NCBI GenBank assembly: GCA_018398765.1
Contig: JAHBMJ010004407.1
Coordinates: 16,753-80,752 of the forward strand
Direction of reading: 5' to 3'
DNA length: 64,000 nucleotides
DNA from: Chromera velia
Lineage: Eukaryota; Sar; Chromeraceae
Of this stretch, positions 10,974-23,577 are shown piece by piece. A model generated the notes under the pieces. It searched no databases, was not told the DNA's origin, and saw only the letters and a list, made by a program, of their open reading frames with translations. The translations under genes were made by a program, and so were the position numbers. Position 1 is the first letter of the stretch. Each line of letters starts with the position of its first letter.

Positions 10974-11930
10974 ATGGCGGAAGGTGCCGACTTGAACGCC
11001 AGCCAGCTGGCTGCCTTCTATCTGTCCATCGCACTCTTTCAAGCTCTTGCAGGGGTGATCCTGTACCGACTTTCTGGTCAGTGAGTGCAGAATGGGGCCA
11101 GATTCGCAGCACTCATGAGCCAGCATGTGCGAGGACGCACTACCACGTACATATATACATGGATGTATCCGACTCTTGTGTGTCTGTGGATGTTTGCTTG
11201 CAGCGCGGTACATCGGGACTCACGACATCCTCAGACTCAGGTCAGTGGGGCGGCATTGAACCATTGCTTAGCTTCCTTGGACAAAGAGCTCCCACTATGA
11301 GCCTCTCTTTCTTCTCCGTCTTTGCAGGTGGGAAAGAGGCTACAACACTGGAGCAGTTGGAGCGAAGCAGTTGCCCCTCTCCCGATTCATTGGCGTGGTC
11401 ATCGCCTACATCTCTTGCCTGGAGTACACAATCAAGGCTGCACAGGAATTTGACCTGGCAGCAGGGAACGACATCGGGTAAGTGCGTGACATCGTCGGGG
11501 GCATGTCTGTGAAGAACAGCCGATTTGACTGACCTTTGCCTGACCTTGTTGCACTTGTATATCTGTGTTTGCAGGTTGAACCTGACCCTCTACCAATACT
11601 GGGGATACCTTGGGGGGTGTCCGCTGATCATGTACGACTTCACTGAGACCTTGGGAATTGAGGGAAATCTGTATTACGCAGTGGGCACGTTTGCGGCCCT
11701 TCTGGCTGCCTTCTGGACCGAGTGGGTCCGTGGGGCCGCCCAGTGGGTGCTCTTCGGGGCGGGAGCCATTCTGGTGGTTGGAATGGCATACTTTGCCGCC
11801 AAGAGGTCCCTTGGAACTCTGGGCGTCCTCAGGAAACACGATGTGTCCAAGCAAGCGTGTCTGTGGCTTCTCATCGCTCTGATGACCTTCGGGGTATGTC
11901 TGTCTGTCTGTCTGTCTGTCTATCTGTGTG

Positions 11931-12001
<71 letters not shown>

Positions 12002-13733
12002 GTCTATCTGTCTATCTGTCTATCTGTCTATCTGTCTATCTGTCTATCTATCTGTCTATCTGTCTGCAGGTGTGGCTGTCTGCCTGCTGGCATGCCTGTA
12101 TGCTTGCTTGTCTGTTTAAGCGGCTGAAAGGAAAAAGAAAGAAACCTTGTGGTCTGTCCGTCAGCAGAATACCTGCACAGCATACAGACAAGACCATCAG
12201 TCAAGCTCTCTGGATGAATGACATGTCACCATGAATGTACATCAATTTCATTGCGTGGGGTGTGTCTGTCTGTCTGTCTGTGTGCAGGTGGGATGGATGA
12301 TCTTCCCGACCTCCTGGCTGCTCCGAAGTGACATCCACTCGGGTGTCCTGAACAACGCCACGATTGCGATCCTCCACGGAGTCGGAGACGTCGTTTCGAA
12401 GCCTCTTTTTGCATTCTTCCTCACACGGTCAGTCAGCCGTCATACACTCATGCAATGAGAATTCGCAGATGAAAGACGCACAGTTCTGGTGTCATTTATG
12501 TGAAGTATTGTGCGAGGGTTCCAAAGACGTTGCCATGGAAAGCCGGTGATTATCATCCACGTATGCGTGTGTTTCTTTTTTCAGATACCGAATGGAGACG
12601 GAGAACATCCACCTAAAGGCTATTCTGAAGGGCCTCAAGTGGCACAAGGACGGCACCAAGGACATCACTTTCGTTAACGCACCCGAGGAAGTTCTCGTCA
12701 TCACAGGTGCGTACGTAGGTCTCTGTCTTTGTCTGCATTGATGGATGGCACTTTCTTGATCAGACAGACAGGCAGGTTGGCGAAGACTAAAGCACGTGTT
12801 TCATTGTTATGGGTGGAGTCACCCAGAATTGTGGGGATATTCTGCCACATGATGACGTGACAGTGTAGTGTTCCAAAGCAGGAGGATGAATTTCCAGGCT
12901 GTGCGGGTCTTTCTCTTTTCCTGTTTCTTTTCCAAGACCGGAAAGCCAGGTGCGTCCCTTGCACTTTCCCAAGAATGATCTTGTTTGTTTTGCTCTCTTC
13001 ACAACATCGCGGGCGGATAAAGTGACCGACTCTCCCTTCCTCCGTTGGCGCTTCTTTTGTTGCTGTGCATTTATTTGCTCCTGGCACTTTTCGGACTCCA
13101 ATGCTGTTCAGCTCTCGTGTCCCGCGGCTGTGCAGTCTTTTGTGTATGCAATGATTCTTTCAGTCGTTCCTGCCTCTCCTCTCCACCTGACTGTCTGCCT
13201 ACTTGCTTGCAGTCCCTGCCCTACTGGAGCACACGATCAGCCAGAAGCAGCCCGAGGAAGTGAAACAAGCCATGAACCGCCTGCGCATGAAGACCTTGGG
13301 ACAGTCCGATTTCGACAAGAAGGGACTTGCGGCTCTTCAGGCAGAGCTCGGAGGAGGGGGAGGAGGAGGAGACGGCTACGCAGATGTTGAACAAGGACCC
13401 CCACGGAAGCCCGCATCCCCCAGCAGAGTCCCACAGTCGCAGCACGCCACACCAGCTCCCCCCTCGCCCGTGTCCCCCTACGCATATCCCATGGCCGCAA
13501 TGCCCATGTACCCCCCTTATGCAATGCCCATGTACCCCCCTCGCCCCATGACCCCCCCTACCCACCAACAGTCGCCTGGGGGCGACACCGATGTGCTGCT
13601 GTCGAAGGTCCTGGAGGCAGTGGGCCAGCTGGCTGGCAACATTCAGGCCCTGGAGGGTGAGCCTGAGGGAGGCGCTCAGGAGGCGAGACCCCGAGCTTCT
13701 AGAAACAGCATTTCCTTCACGGACGCAAGGTAG
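10974..13733 (+). CDS. Type-1 (microbial) rhodopsin with long C-terminal tail
   Basis: Seven exons fit with consistent phases: 10974-11076, 11204-11240, 11328-11477, 11575-11893, 12288-12427, 12585-12706, 13213-13733, giving 463 residues. Seven hydrophobic helices occupy about residues 10-250. Helix G reads GDVVSKPLF, with Lys241 as the retinal Schiff-base lysine and Asp237 four residues before it. Helix F keeps the retinal pocket Trp206, Pro210 and Trp213. In helix C (YQYWGYLGGCPLIMYD) Pro113 and Asp118 match bacteriorhodopsin Pro91 and Asp96, but Arg82 is replaced by Gln104 and Asp85 by Gly107; the CysPro pair recalls channel and cyclase rhodopsins. Helix B has a buried Glu79. The tail contains a basic segment, a Gly run and Ala-Met-Pro-Met-Tyr-Pro-Pro repeats. 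The lost counterion argues against a proton pump; a channel or sensory role is inference. The ATG was chosen because it lies just before helix A. Confidence 0.85.
11894..12070. repeat. TGTC/TATC/TG microsatellite in rhodopsin intron 4
   Basis: Runs of tgtc, tg and tatc directly after the splice donor gtatgt. Overlapping Cys/Leu/Ser frames here are not coding. Confidence 0.9.
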
Positions 13734-16700
13734 TGCGCCTACATTAACTCGGACAGGGATAAATCACATGCAGACGGCAGTCACAGGGGGTGCATGGGTC
13801 TGCTGCTGGGAGGCGGGGACCCGTTTGGTCAAACGAGCAAGCAACAGACGATCGAGAATTGAACGAACAAACAGAATCGAGGAATGGAGAAGGAAAGAAT
13901 ACATGGGTGAATTCAGGGGGGACCGGGTCGTTTCAGTTCCCTCTGGCCAATCGATGCACAACATGGCGGGGTCGATTGGGGAACATATCATCAATCGATG
14001 AATCAACCAAATCGTTTGTTTCGCTTATTTCGTTACTTCATGCAAGTGCGTCCGTTTCGTCAATGCATTCTCCCCTCCTCCTTTCCGTCCTCTTCTCGTT
14101 CCTTCCTTGCATGCTTGCGTCAATTTAAACAGAGGCACGTGGGAGGTATTCATAATGTACTGTGTGTCTCTCTCCATCTCTCTGTATTTTTCCTTCTCGT
14201 CGTTCATGTCTCTTTCTCTCTCCCTGTGAAGTGACACAGGTGCATGGGCAGACTGGGAGTGCAAGCGAGGGGAAAAGGGAATAGACAGCAATAAAGAGAT
14301 CCATCCGTTGTTTGATTGATTGATTCTTCCTTCAATCAATTTGACTTCCTTTCTTCCAATGGTCAGGCCAGCAGGGTCAGCCATAGCCTTCAATTTAACC
14401 ACCAGACCCATGCATCAGGAAAAGAAAGGAGGGCAGTCCCATTCACGAGTCTGTGGACTGACGTGATGGATCTGCTCACACAAGGCAAGTCGTCCAGGTC
14501 TGGCCCTCTTTCTTCTGAACCCAGAAGCAAGACCCGGCTGCCTGCCTGTGAGAATGAAGCACACACTCTTATAGAAAGAATCACAGCAGTGCGCAAAGAG
14601 AAGAAGAAGAAGAAGAAGAAAAGATAACCTGGCTCCCAACGAAAAAAAAAAAACGGACCGGAACTTTAGCAAACTCCTTTGAAACGCCAGAGAGTTTGGA
14701 GACGTACGGGGGGGATGTCAATGGGCAGAGTCTGCTTGTTAATTAATTCGGTTCATTTACATGTTCATTGCACTTTCTTTCTTTTTTTTTTTTCATGAAT
14801 GTCGTTCGTCCTTGTCATATGGTCCCGATTGATGAAGCCCTTTTTTGAGGCGGAAAGAAAGAAAGAGATTCATGCAGTGATCGAAGGAAAGCAATCGAGA
14901 GACGTGAGCGCAGCCAAGTTCGGATTGCTCCGTCTCATCAAAGAGCGACATATACAGAGCGAGATGCATTACGCGATAAAGCCGCGCATGTACATGTCAC
15001 CTATCTTCATTCGACCGGCAAAGAAATGAAGGAAAACGAATCGATCAATCCATCGAAGTGCAGCAGAGGAGAGAAGAGAAAAACCGACGATGGCAATGCG
15101 ATTGCAGGAAGCCAAAAGGAATCTATTCGTTTCCTTATCAGATTTCCCCTGCATCTGCAAGCAGTCCCTCTTGCCGGGAAAATCGAGGGAGAGAAAGACA
15201 GGAGAGCTGTTTGTTCTTTCATACTCACTCACTTTCGTATTTTCTTTCTTGCGCGTCCCTCCTCACGTATGGGATGCTGTATAAACACATTCCTCCCTCT
15301 ACATTTCTTTCTGTCTGTTCCTCACTTACTCGCCTCTTTGAGGGTCGATGCCCATGCAGCCTCCATGCATACGTGCAGTCATTGAAGTGGCAAATCTTTT
15401 TAACTCATTGTAAGCGAAAAGCCACTGCCCACCCAAGCAAACCACACTCATTGAATTGACCAGCAAACACAAACAACCAGCAAATCCGATTGCACAGCCT
15501 AGTGCACAGCAAAGAAAAGAGAAGATAGAAAGATGATACCTGGGCAACAAGCCATACCCTAGACTCCTTGAAGTCCTTGATGGCAATGTCTTCTGTTGTT
15601 CAGTTCAATGTTTTGTCTGTCCGTCTGCCCGCCTGTCGTTTTGTCCATGTCTTCCAGTGTGCATCTCTCTGTCTTTGCAGCACCACCATGCCTGCCTCTG
15701 CCTGACTGTTTTGACTTTCTTTACTTGACTGTCTGCTCGACTCTTCATCAAGCCAAGCCTCATGCACCCACGATCAAGCTGTTTAATAGGAGGGGATCCG
15801 TGGGGGAACACACCGTTGAACAACCTCGATCGTATGTAGTCGCACTGTCTCCCACCATGCTGAATTCAGTTCAAGCAAGCAAAACTGTAGATCTATCGTC
15901 ATTGTGGTGGATGGAGAGAGAGCAAGAGCGTGTCCTTCTTCCCCTTCTCAAGCTGACTGACAGGCTGACTGACTGATTCATGAATTGAGCATGCAACCCG
16001 ACTGGTTCTGATCGATACAGCTCATTCACCGACTTGGTGGCTGCAACACACATACGTGATCGACTGCAGCTTCACAGGGTCTGACAGGGAAACACTTCAC
16101 CGACAGGTAAAATCAAGAAAGCCTGCCGAAGTCTTCTTCAATTTTATGCAGTCATTTTGTCAGCCAGGCCAGCACAGGCGAAGAGGGAAAGTAAGAAGAA
16201 GAAAACGCTGTGGGGGAAGAGGGCGAGAAGATTAGTAAATTACGGATGGCGCTCTCAACTAATTCGAAATCGTTCAGCACGATGCACTGCCAATAACTAC
16301 CAAGCAGCAGTCAGCTGCTTCAGTATCGTGCAGCACCGCTTCTCACACTTCTCTCTTAATAGATTCAAAAAAAATATTTGAAAATTTAAAGAGAAAGAAC
16401 ATCTGTAAGAACATAATTCTCACTTTTTCTTTCCGCATTAACATATAAATATTTCTGGCACGTACTGCATAGATACTTGTATAGTTTATTTGAAATTTTG
16501 ATAGTTGTGATTCAATTTGTGAAGCTGCTTTGTATGAGTCATAGTGTATAAGACTGTTGACAGCGGTTTTTTACCATTAAAAACAAGTTTAAACAACTAA
16601 AAACTTAATAGTATGTGAATATACAGACATATATATATAGAGATACAAAAAACACTAGCTAATTATAATATTCTTGAATATTCAGATTATATATATATCC

Positions 16701-17455
16701 AACTGCAGGCTTTGCTCAAGCTTTGCTCAGGCTTTGCTTAGGCTTTGCTGAATTTGCTCAGGCTTTGCTCAGGCTTTGCTCAGGCTGCAGCGGTGCGACG
16801 CTGGAGAGAGAAGTTCAAACTCAGGAAGCGGTCTGAAAAAGCAATGACTTTGACTAACAGCAAGCGTGTCAGCCGTCTCCACCCACTCAAGTCGCATAGA
16901 GCTGTTAACGATATGTTTCTAGGCGTAGGATATTACAAACAATAATCAAAAATAATAATCAAAACTAAAAAAAAATGACTATATGATTCAAATGCAAAAA
17001 CTGTAAAGTTTGACCTATAGGTTGCTTCTAGGACCCTCTGGTCACTTAAAAACGTGTTCAAAAATTCAAATGAATTGTTTTGGAATTTTTGAAAGCAATT
17101 TTATAGATTTTAATGAAGATGAATTCTGAAGTTAGTCTGTATACGATAGGCTGAATTATACAATTTTTGCATTTCCTTCTTCAAGAATTTTGACAACCTC
17201 AATCGGCACCTCCACCTATCTACCAACCCACCCATTGTATGTTTTCCGCCGGTATCTTCATCTTTTTTCTTCAAATTTTTTGGAACTTTGAAAGCTTCGC
17301 CGCCTTCGCGACCCTGAAAATATTTTTAAAACGCGTTCTATCTTTGTCTTCAATCATGAGACCAAAAGTTGCAGTCTCTGCACTTTGCTCACACCCACCC
17401 CTTCTCCTTAATGATGTTGCCAGCATCATTGTTGAATGGTCTTCTTCTTGCTTTG
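13734..17455. other. Intergenic stretch after the rhodopsin gene, no gene recognised
   Basis: Holds the presumed 3' UTR of the rhodopsin, pyrimidine-rich tracts and AT-rich DNA (16,370-17,160). Many short frames occur on both strands (up to 133 residues) but none has a domain, a believable exon structure or a codon bias like the flanking genes. A tandem repeat at 16,706-16,789 is listed separately. Confidence 0.55.
16706..16789. repeat. 11-bp tandem repeat (caggctttgct)
   Basis: About eight near-identical copies of caggctttgct, one of them shortened, in an AT-rich setting. Confidence 0.9.
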
Positions 17456-17811
17456 TAATCAGCCACTTATAGAGAGGCGGCGGCGGGCGTGCAGTGGTCG
17501 GCCCGGCTCGGCCGGTCCCGAGCCGCGGCGTTGCTTATCGGGGCAGCGCGGCTGGAGGCATTATGGAGAGCATGCATGCATTGATCCATGTTGTGAAGTT
17601 GATTCGCGCAATACTTCGAGTGATTCGATAAAGCAACTCTCAATTTCTTTAGTGTCTCTCTGGTCCTTTGTCGGGCCAGTATGCATCTTGCCTAGGCATA
17701 GGTCCTCAATAGATGAGAGCAGAAGCCGGACAGAAGTCATGCAGTATTATTCCTGTATAGAGAACCGTAAGATTGACTGGACTGTCCTTGACTGGACTCT
17801 CTAGTTCATTA
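17456..17811 (+). repeat. Left LTR of copia element 1
   Basis: Starts taatcagccacttat and ends ctctagttcatta; directly repeated at 23288-23577. Confidence 0.9.
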
Positions 17812-20800
17812 TATGGTAGCAGTTGGTTCTTTCCTCCTTCTCCTCCTCAGGGTCTGTTGGTCTCCATCAGAGTGTATCTTTCCCTCTCTGATGCCAACTT
17901 CGGACGGAGACCAACCTCGTGGGGCTGACGGTCGTTTCATCTCGAAAGACTCGTCTGATCAAAGCCCTAGCCCCTCTGACTTGGATATTTTTACCGCCAA
18001 TGTCACCAAATTGACGCAAATATTTCTTTCTCAGTCGGCTTTTATCCCGTCTCCGACTCCTACCCCCACCACTGACACGGGGAAATTCGCCCCATGGAAG
18101 TGCAAGCTCCCCTGCAAGGATACGCACGGGGGTCGAGTCGCGATTGTCAAAGCGTTTGAAGACCACTGCAAATTGCAGCCTGCCAGTGCGCTGTCTGACA
18201 TCCGTGCAGCAGCATTCTGCCAGGGTTTGCAGAAATACCCTGAGCTCTACAATCTCGTCTCGGATCTCTCGCCTCCCGAGTCTGATGATGTTGACCACTG
18301 CGAGAACCTTATCTTGCAGTTGTCGGGGGAGACCAAACACAAGCGGATGTTCACAAACTTCCACTCTCTCTTCACCCTGTCCATATCTGACTCCCCCAAC
18401 GTTGAGAAGTACATTGAGACGGTAAAGTCGGCCTGTCGAGTAATTTCCCGTCTCTTGTTGCAGGAAGAGGTTGTCCCTGTGTGGTCCGAGGTGGGGGACA
18501 AAACTGATTTCAGCACATGGAGGGTAGAGAACAAGCTCGTTCCCCTCCTTGACCCCCTTACCCGTCGTCAGGGGTAGCTGGCCTCCCTGGTCCTCATCAA
18601 CGGGATCTCCGACAGCACCGTGCATGCGAATGTTGAGAGCAGCATCGCTCCCCATATGCCTTTCGACGGCGATGACGGTGCAGTAGCAAAATTCCGTCAC
18701 TTTGCCCAGCCCTCTTGTTTCTCCCGTCTCCCTGCCACCCCGTCTGTTCTAGAGCAAACGCATGGTGTGAACATGACCGGTCGCTCCACTAACGGCCACC
18801 CTCGGTCCCGCGCGAGTAGGCCATCTCGCAGGCGCCCTCACTGTGAGCACAGGAGCCACCATCCTGAAGAGTGCTTGAAACAGCACTACTGCAGCGACTG
18901 TGATTACTGGGGACACAAGACTCAGTCTGGTGACTGTGAACTCGCCCGTGACCACTTTGCCCTCTTGAGGGCCTACGGCTACAGCGGGGGCGGGTCCGGG
19001 GGGAACGGGGGCGGGCAGGGAAAGAGGGGCAGACAGCCTACAGGGTCAAGATGGGGGCGTGCTTGTCAGCAGGGAGGGGCCCTGACTGGCGAGACGAATG
19101 AGTCAGAGGCATCGGATACAGATTCGGACGCCTCCCCTGCAGCCGCCGCTGCGGGGCATTTATGAAAGTCAGTTTTTTCTCTTCCGGTTTCTTCTGGTTT
19201 CTCTTTTGACGGTTTTGCGTGTTTGCTTGATCTGGGTGTAAGTGGCACTACGTGCACTCGTGGCTAGCTGAACAAGCATGCTGAAGAGTCAGGGTTGCAG
19301 TAGACTGAGACTGATTTGCCAAACCCTCTTTCAGTTATGACTGCTTGTCGAACGAAAGTGTGATGCGGCGCCGTGCCACCATTCTTTGCAAACTGAATAG
19401 GCAGCCCGCTGTGTTGAAACCCTCCATCATGGAAACAGAAGCAGTCACCCTCCCACTCATCGGCAATCAGCGTCTCATCGAACTAGGCGCGCGATTTGAC
19501 TATCAGACTGGATCCCTGGAACTCCCCTCCACCGTTATCAATTTTCTCCATGCAGAAAATGACCTGTTTTTTCTGCCTCTGGAGATAGACAGGACTTCCC
19601 CGCCCGAGTCCCTACCCGTTTCGAATTCCCATTCCGTGTCTTCAGAGGCCGTTGCGGTGGGTCCTGCATTGCCTGTGTCCCCTCCGTTGTCTTTTTCTCC
19701 TGTTATCCTTGCAAATGGGCACCTCCCTGCTCGTTTGAAGGCAGCCAAACAGAGGAAGCGCCAACGAGGAAATCGCATCCAGTTTCATATTGTGAAAGCC
19801 CATTCGGAAAAATCTGCTGTCTCTCCCCCCGTTTCTTCATCTTGTGACAGTTCTCCAGCCTCCGCTCAGCAGCTCCAATCTTCTTCCTCACAGGACCCCC
19901 CTCCCATCTTAATAAAAGCCACTGTTGATGAACTCATCCGCGCACATCACGAATGGTTAGGACACTTGGCGTTCCCTCCGTGCATCCCTTTCTAACCTCC
20001 TTCCTGGTCGTAGCAGCATTTCCCGTCATGCTGTTCAACGCGCCCTGCTCCCATGCATCCGAGGAGGTACATGTGCGCATGTGAAGCCGAGGCATGGGGG
20101 GGACGGCACCCGGGGGTCTTTGAAGGTCGATCGCCCCGGGCAGCGAGTGTGTTGTGACCTGGTGATGGGGTTGAAGGGGGGGTACTCGTTGCACATCCAA
20201 GATCAGCATGATGATTGGCTCGCCCAAGAGGTAGTCGAAACAAAAGACTCCGCCACAATCCATGCCGCCTATGATTGTTGGTCCCGCAGTCTGGAGGGTG
20301 ACCTCACTCCTGAGGTGATAACCGATTACGGACCCGAATTTCAAGGCGACTGGTGTGAGTGGTTGGCTGAGCAGGAAGCCACAAACCCTTTAACCCCTGT
20401 GGGCAGCCACCACTCTCTTGGCAAAACAGAGCGTTCCCATCATGAGTGGCTCATGATCTTGCGGGGCATTTTGAGAGATCGTGGTCTTGACGATTCGCAT
20501 TGGAAGGAGTTTGCTTCTCTTGCGACAGCCAAATACAATCGTCAGCCTCGAGGGTCCTCTCACAAGAGCCCCTTTGAGCAATGCTAGGGTGCCCAGCCAC
20601 CCAGTCCTCCCATCGACGCCCTGCATGACCTTCTTCAGACCTCCCATCGTCCCTCTGCCGAGACGTCTCCCTTTCTCATTGGCTCGTCTGTTTTGTATCA
20701 TCACCCCGATCACCTCCGCGCCAAACTTGCCCCCCTGTACACTCCTGCGACTGTGCTGCAGCGCATTAGCGAGCATGTGTTCCGCTTACGTCTCCCTTCA

Positions 20801-23287
20801 GGACGTCCCATCCTATCACATCGCAGGTGCATCCATCCCAATGACAGCCCTAACTCCGACCCCGTCTATGTCGTTCCGTTGCCGTTGGACTCCCCTCTCG
20901 AGCGTGCGGACACATCCGTTGGGTCTTCTCAGCAGCAGGAGTAGCAGCAGCAGCAGTCTTCTGACTCGCCGTGTTCGTCTGCCCCGCATTCTTCCCTCAA
21001 GTTTGACATCACCGATTTTGGCAAAGATGAGCTTATTCTTTGGCGGGATGAGAATACAGGCCGCTGCTTCCTTGGTAGCGTCCGTGCTGTCGACTCTGAG
21101 GGTGAAGGATGGGTTGAGGTTCAGGCATGGGGGTTAAACAGTAAGCAGCCTCTTGCCAGCCGACGTATGCAGCCTGCATGGTACCCTCTCAGGGGCCGCC
21201 CCAAACTTTTATACGGTGCGCAGAAACATTCTGGGTGTGGGCCTGAGCTTTGTTTTCTGGTGCCAGAAGAGGTGGTGGAGAGAAACATTGTCCTCTCTGC
21301 CGAGGGAACCCTCCCCTCCCACCTTTGTGACACTTACCGAAGTGTTCTTCTGGCCAGCCCAGAAACTGTGTTCCCCACCGATCGGTTGTCTTTCGACTCT
21401 TTTGCCTCCTCAGCAGCTACGGCTGCCATCTTCCCTCCCCCCCCCCACCCGACTCCTGTTGCAGGTGCCTCTGTTGTGTACTTGTGGAACGAGGACGATG
21501 AGGTGGGGCCTGGTGCGTTCCAAGCTGCGACAACTCACATTCCCCTCCCCCGCTGGGGGCTCACAGTAGAACAACTCGACGAAAGAGCTCAGTCCCGTGC
21601 CGCCGAGTTGCAGTCCTTTGCCGACAACGATGTGTACAAGCGAGTCCTGATCGCCGAAGTAGACGCTAAGCACCGCCGCTCTGCAGTGCCCACGCATTTT
21701 GTTGACACCGAGAAGCGTGTTGAGGAAGGTGCTTGGACTTACAAGTCTAGAGTCGTTACTGATGGCACTCCTTTCTTCGACCGCCGTGAAGGAGTCACCA
21801 CGTCCTGCGCTACCGCCTCCCAGTCTGCTATACGCATTGCCCTTGCCATGGCATTTGCTCATTCCGATTTTGACCCCCGTGAAATCGTTGTGGCCGATGT
21901 GAAAACAGCATATCTCATGGCTCTCCGTTCCGATTCCCTTTACGTCTATCCCCATGGGCAGTTCCTGTGGCTCCTCAACCGAGCGTTTTATGGACTGCGT
22001 GATTCTGGTAATCTGTGGGACCGCTCTCGCAATAAGACGCTCGCAGCAGCAGGGTGGGTGCCTTCCTCTGTTTGAGGAATGTGGTGGAAATGGACAGGTA
22101 AGCCTGAGGCCCCCACTTCATACCTCCTTGGGATTCTTCCCACTTTTGTTGACGACTTTGCCATCCTGCCCGTTGGTTGATCTGCAGTTCAGCTTGCGCA
22201 TGAAATCACAGCCAAAGGAGGTTACCAGATGAAGATCACCAAACCTAAGAACGGAGCCCTCCGCTGGGCAGGGGTGGATTTCAATGTGTCACGAGACTCC
22301 GTGCCCATCCACCAAACCAAGTACCTCCTGTCTCTCCCCCTCCCTGAAGGTATGGGGGAGTCTGAGGATTCTTCCGCATCCGCTTCCTCTTCTGCTCCCG
22401 TTCCTTCTCCCGATTTGTTTCCCCTCTCCCCATCGTCTCGCGAGCTTCCTTCCGAACCGCCTCGTCTCTTGACAGCCCAGGAAGGCAAAGCCTTTCGTGA
22501 ACGGCTGGGGTATCTTTCGTGGGTTGCACGAGATACTCACCCTGACTTGTCCTAAGGGTGCAATCAACTGAGCCGTCATTCGTCCGCTTCCATTCAAGCC
22601 GACGCTGCTTACCTCCTTTCCCTTCTCCGTTATGCCCGTCGCACCGCAACCTCCCGTATCCTCTGTATCTCCCGCTCTGATGTCCCTCCCACATCGTCTT
22701 CCCTCTCCACTAAGTCATGGAGCGATGCCGTGTTGGGGTCTGCAGGAAATGCACATCTACAATCTGGGTGGCTCTTCACTTTAAAGTCTGCCATCCTGCA
22801 CTGGCGGGCCTTTTCTTAGAAGCGAGTTGCCAGGTCTTCTACCCAAGCAGAGCTCTATGCTACTCATGACCTCTTAGAGTGCCTCTTATCTGTCCTGCGG
22901 TGCGTCTGAAAAGCAGGAGTCACAGCGGAAGTGGGGGTAGACTCAAATAACTTGCTGAAGCTGGTTTTTAGTGAGATGCCCCGTCCGACCGAGCGTGCCT
23001 TCCAGTCCGTCATCGAGTCACTTTAGCTCGGCATCATCGAAAAATCGCCCTGCACCCTCGTTTTGTACATCTTTTCCCTCCGTGATGCGTTAGATAAAGC
23101 TTCCATCCGCCTTTCGTTCGTCCCTTCTCATTCCAATGTGGCTGACCCTTTCACAAAGCCCATGTTAATTGAGCTTTTACTCCTTTATTTCACTTCCCTC
23201 TCCCCTTGTCCTGACAGTGTGACATCGTCCCCATCAGATTTTCCGATTGTCCTGTAAAAAAAAAAAAAAAAAAAAAAGGAAGTCATA

Positions 23288-23577
23288 TAATCAGCCACTT
23301 ATAGAGAGGCGGCGGCGGGCGTGCAGTGGTCGGCCCGACTCGGCCGGTCCCGAGCCGCGGCGTTGCTTATCAGGGCAGCGCGGCTGGAGGCATTACGGAG
23401 AGCATGCATGCATTGATCCATGTTGTGAAGTTGATTCGCGCAATACTTTGAGTGATTCGATAAAGCAACTCTCAATAGATGAGAGTAGAAGCCGGACAGA
23501 AGTCGTGCAGTATTATTCCTGTATAGAGAACCGTAAGATTGACTGGACTATCGTTGACTGGACTCTCTAGTTCATTA
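23288..23577 (+). repeat. Right LTR of copia element 1
   Basis: Same ends as the left LTR. Preceded by a long A run and aaggaag, the likely polypurine tract. Confidence 0.9.

Larger units (their letters stand above)
17456..23577 (+). mobile_element. Ty1/copia LTR retrotransposon, broken, fairly young
   Basis: Bounded by direct LTRs (17456-17811 and 23288-23577) that differ at about 3% of shared positions by hand count, so the insertion is fairly recent. A primer-binding site like those for initiator tRNA-Met (tggtagcag) follows the left LTR and a purine tract precedes the right one. Parts run in copia order: gag-like region (about 17.9-19.2 kb, with a Cys/His knuckle region), protease (about 19.3-19.6), integrase (about 19.9-20.6), reverse transcriptase (about 21.5-22.6) and RNase H (about 22.7-23.2). 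The coding region is broken in roughly ten places. No clear target-site duplication is seen. Confidence 0.9.

Noticed and set aside
11525-12234. Plus-strand frames extending through the TGTC run
   Set aside because: The first part of one is rhodopsin exon 4; the Cys/Leu/Ser remainder is intron microsatellite after a good splice donor.
14799-15029. 76-residue plus-strand frame
   Set aside because: No hydrophobic helices or domain; lies in the presumed rhodopsin 3' flank.
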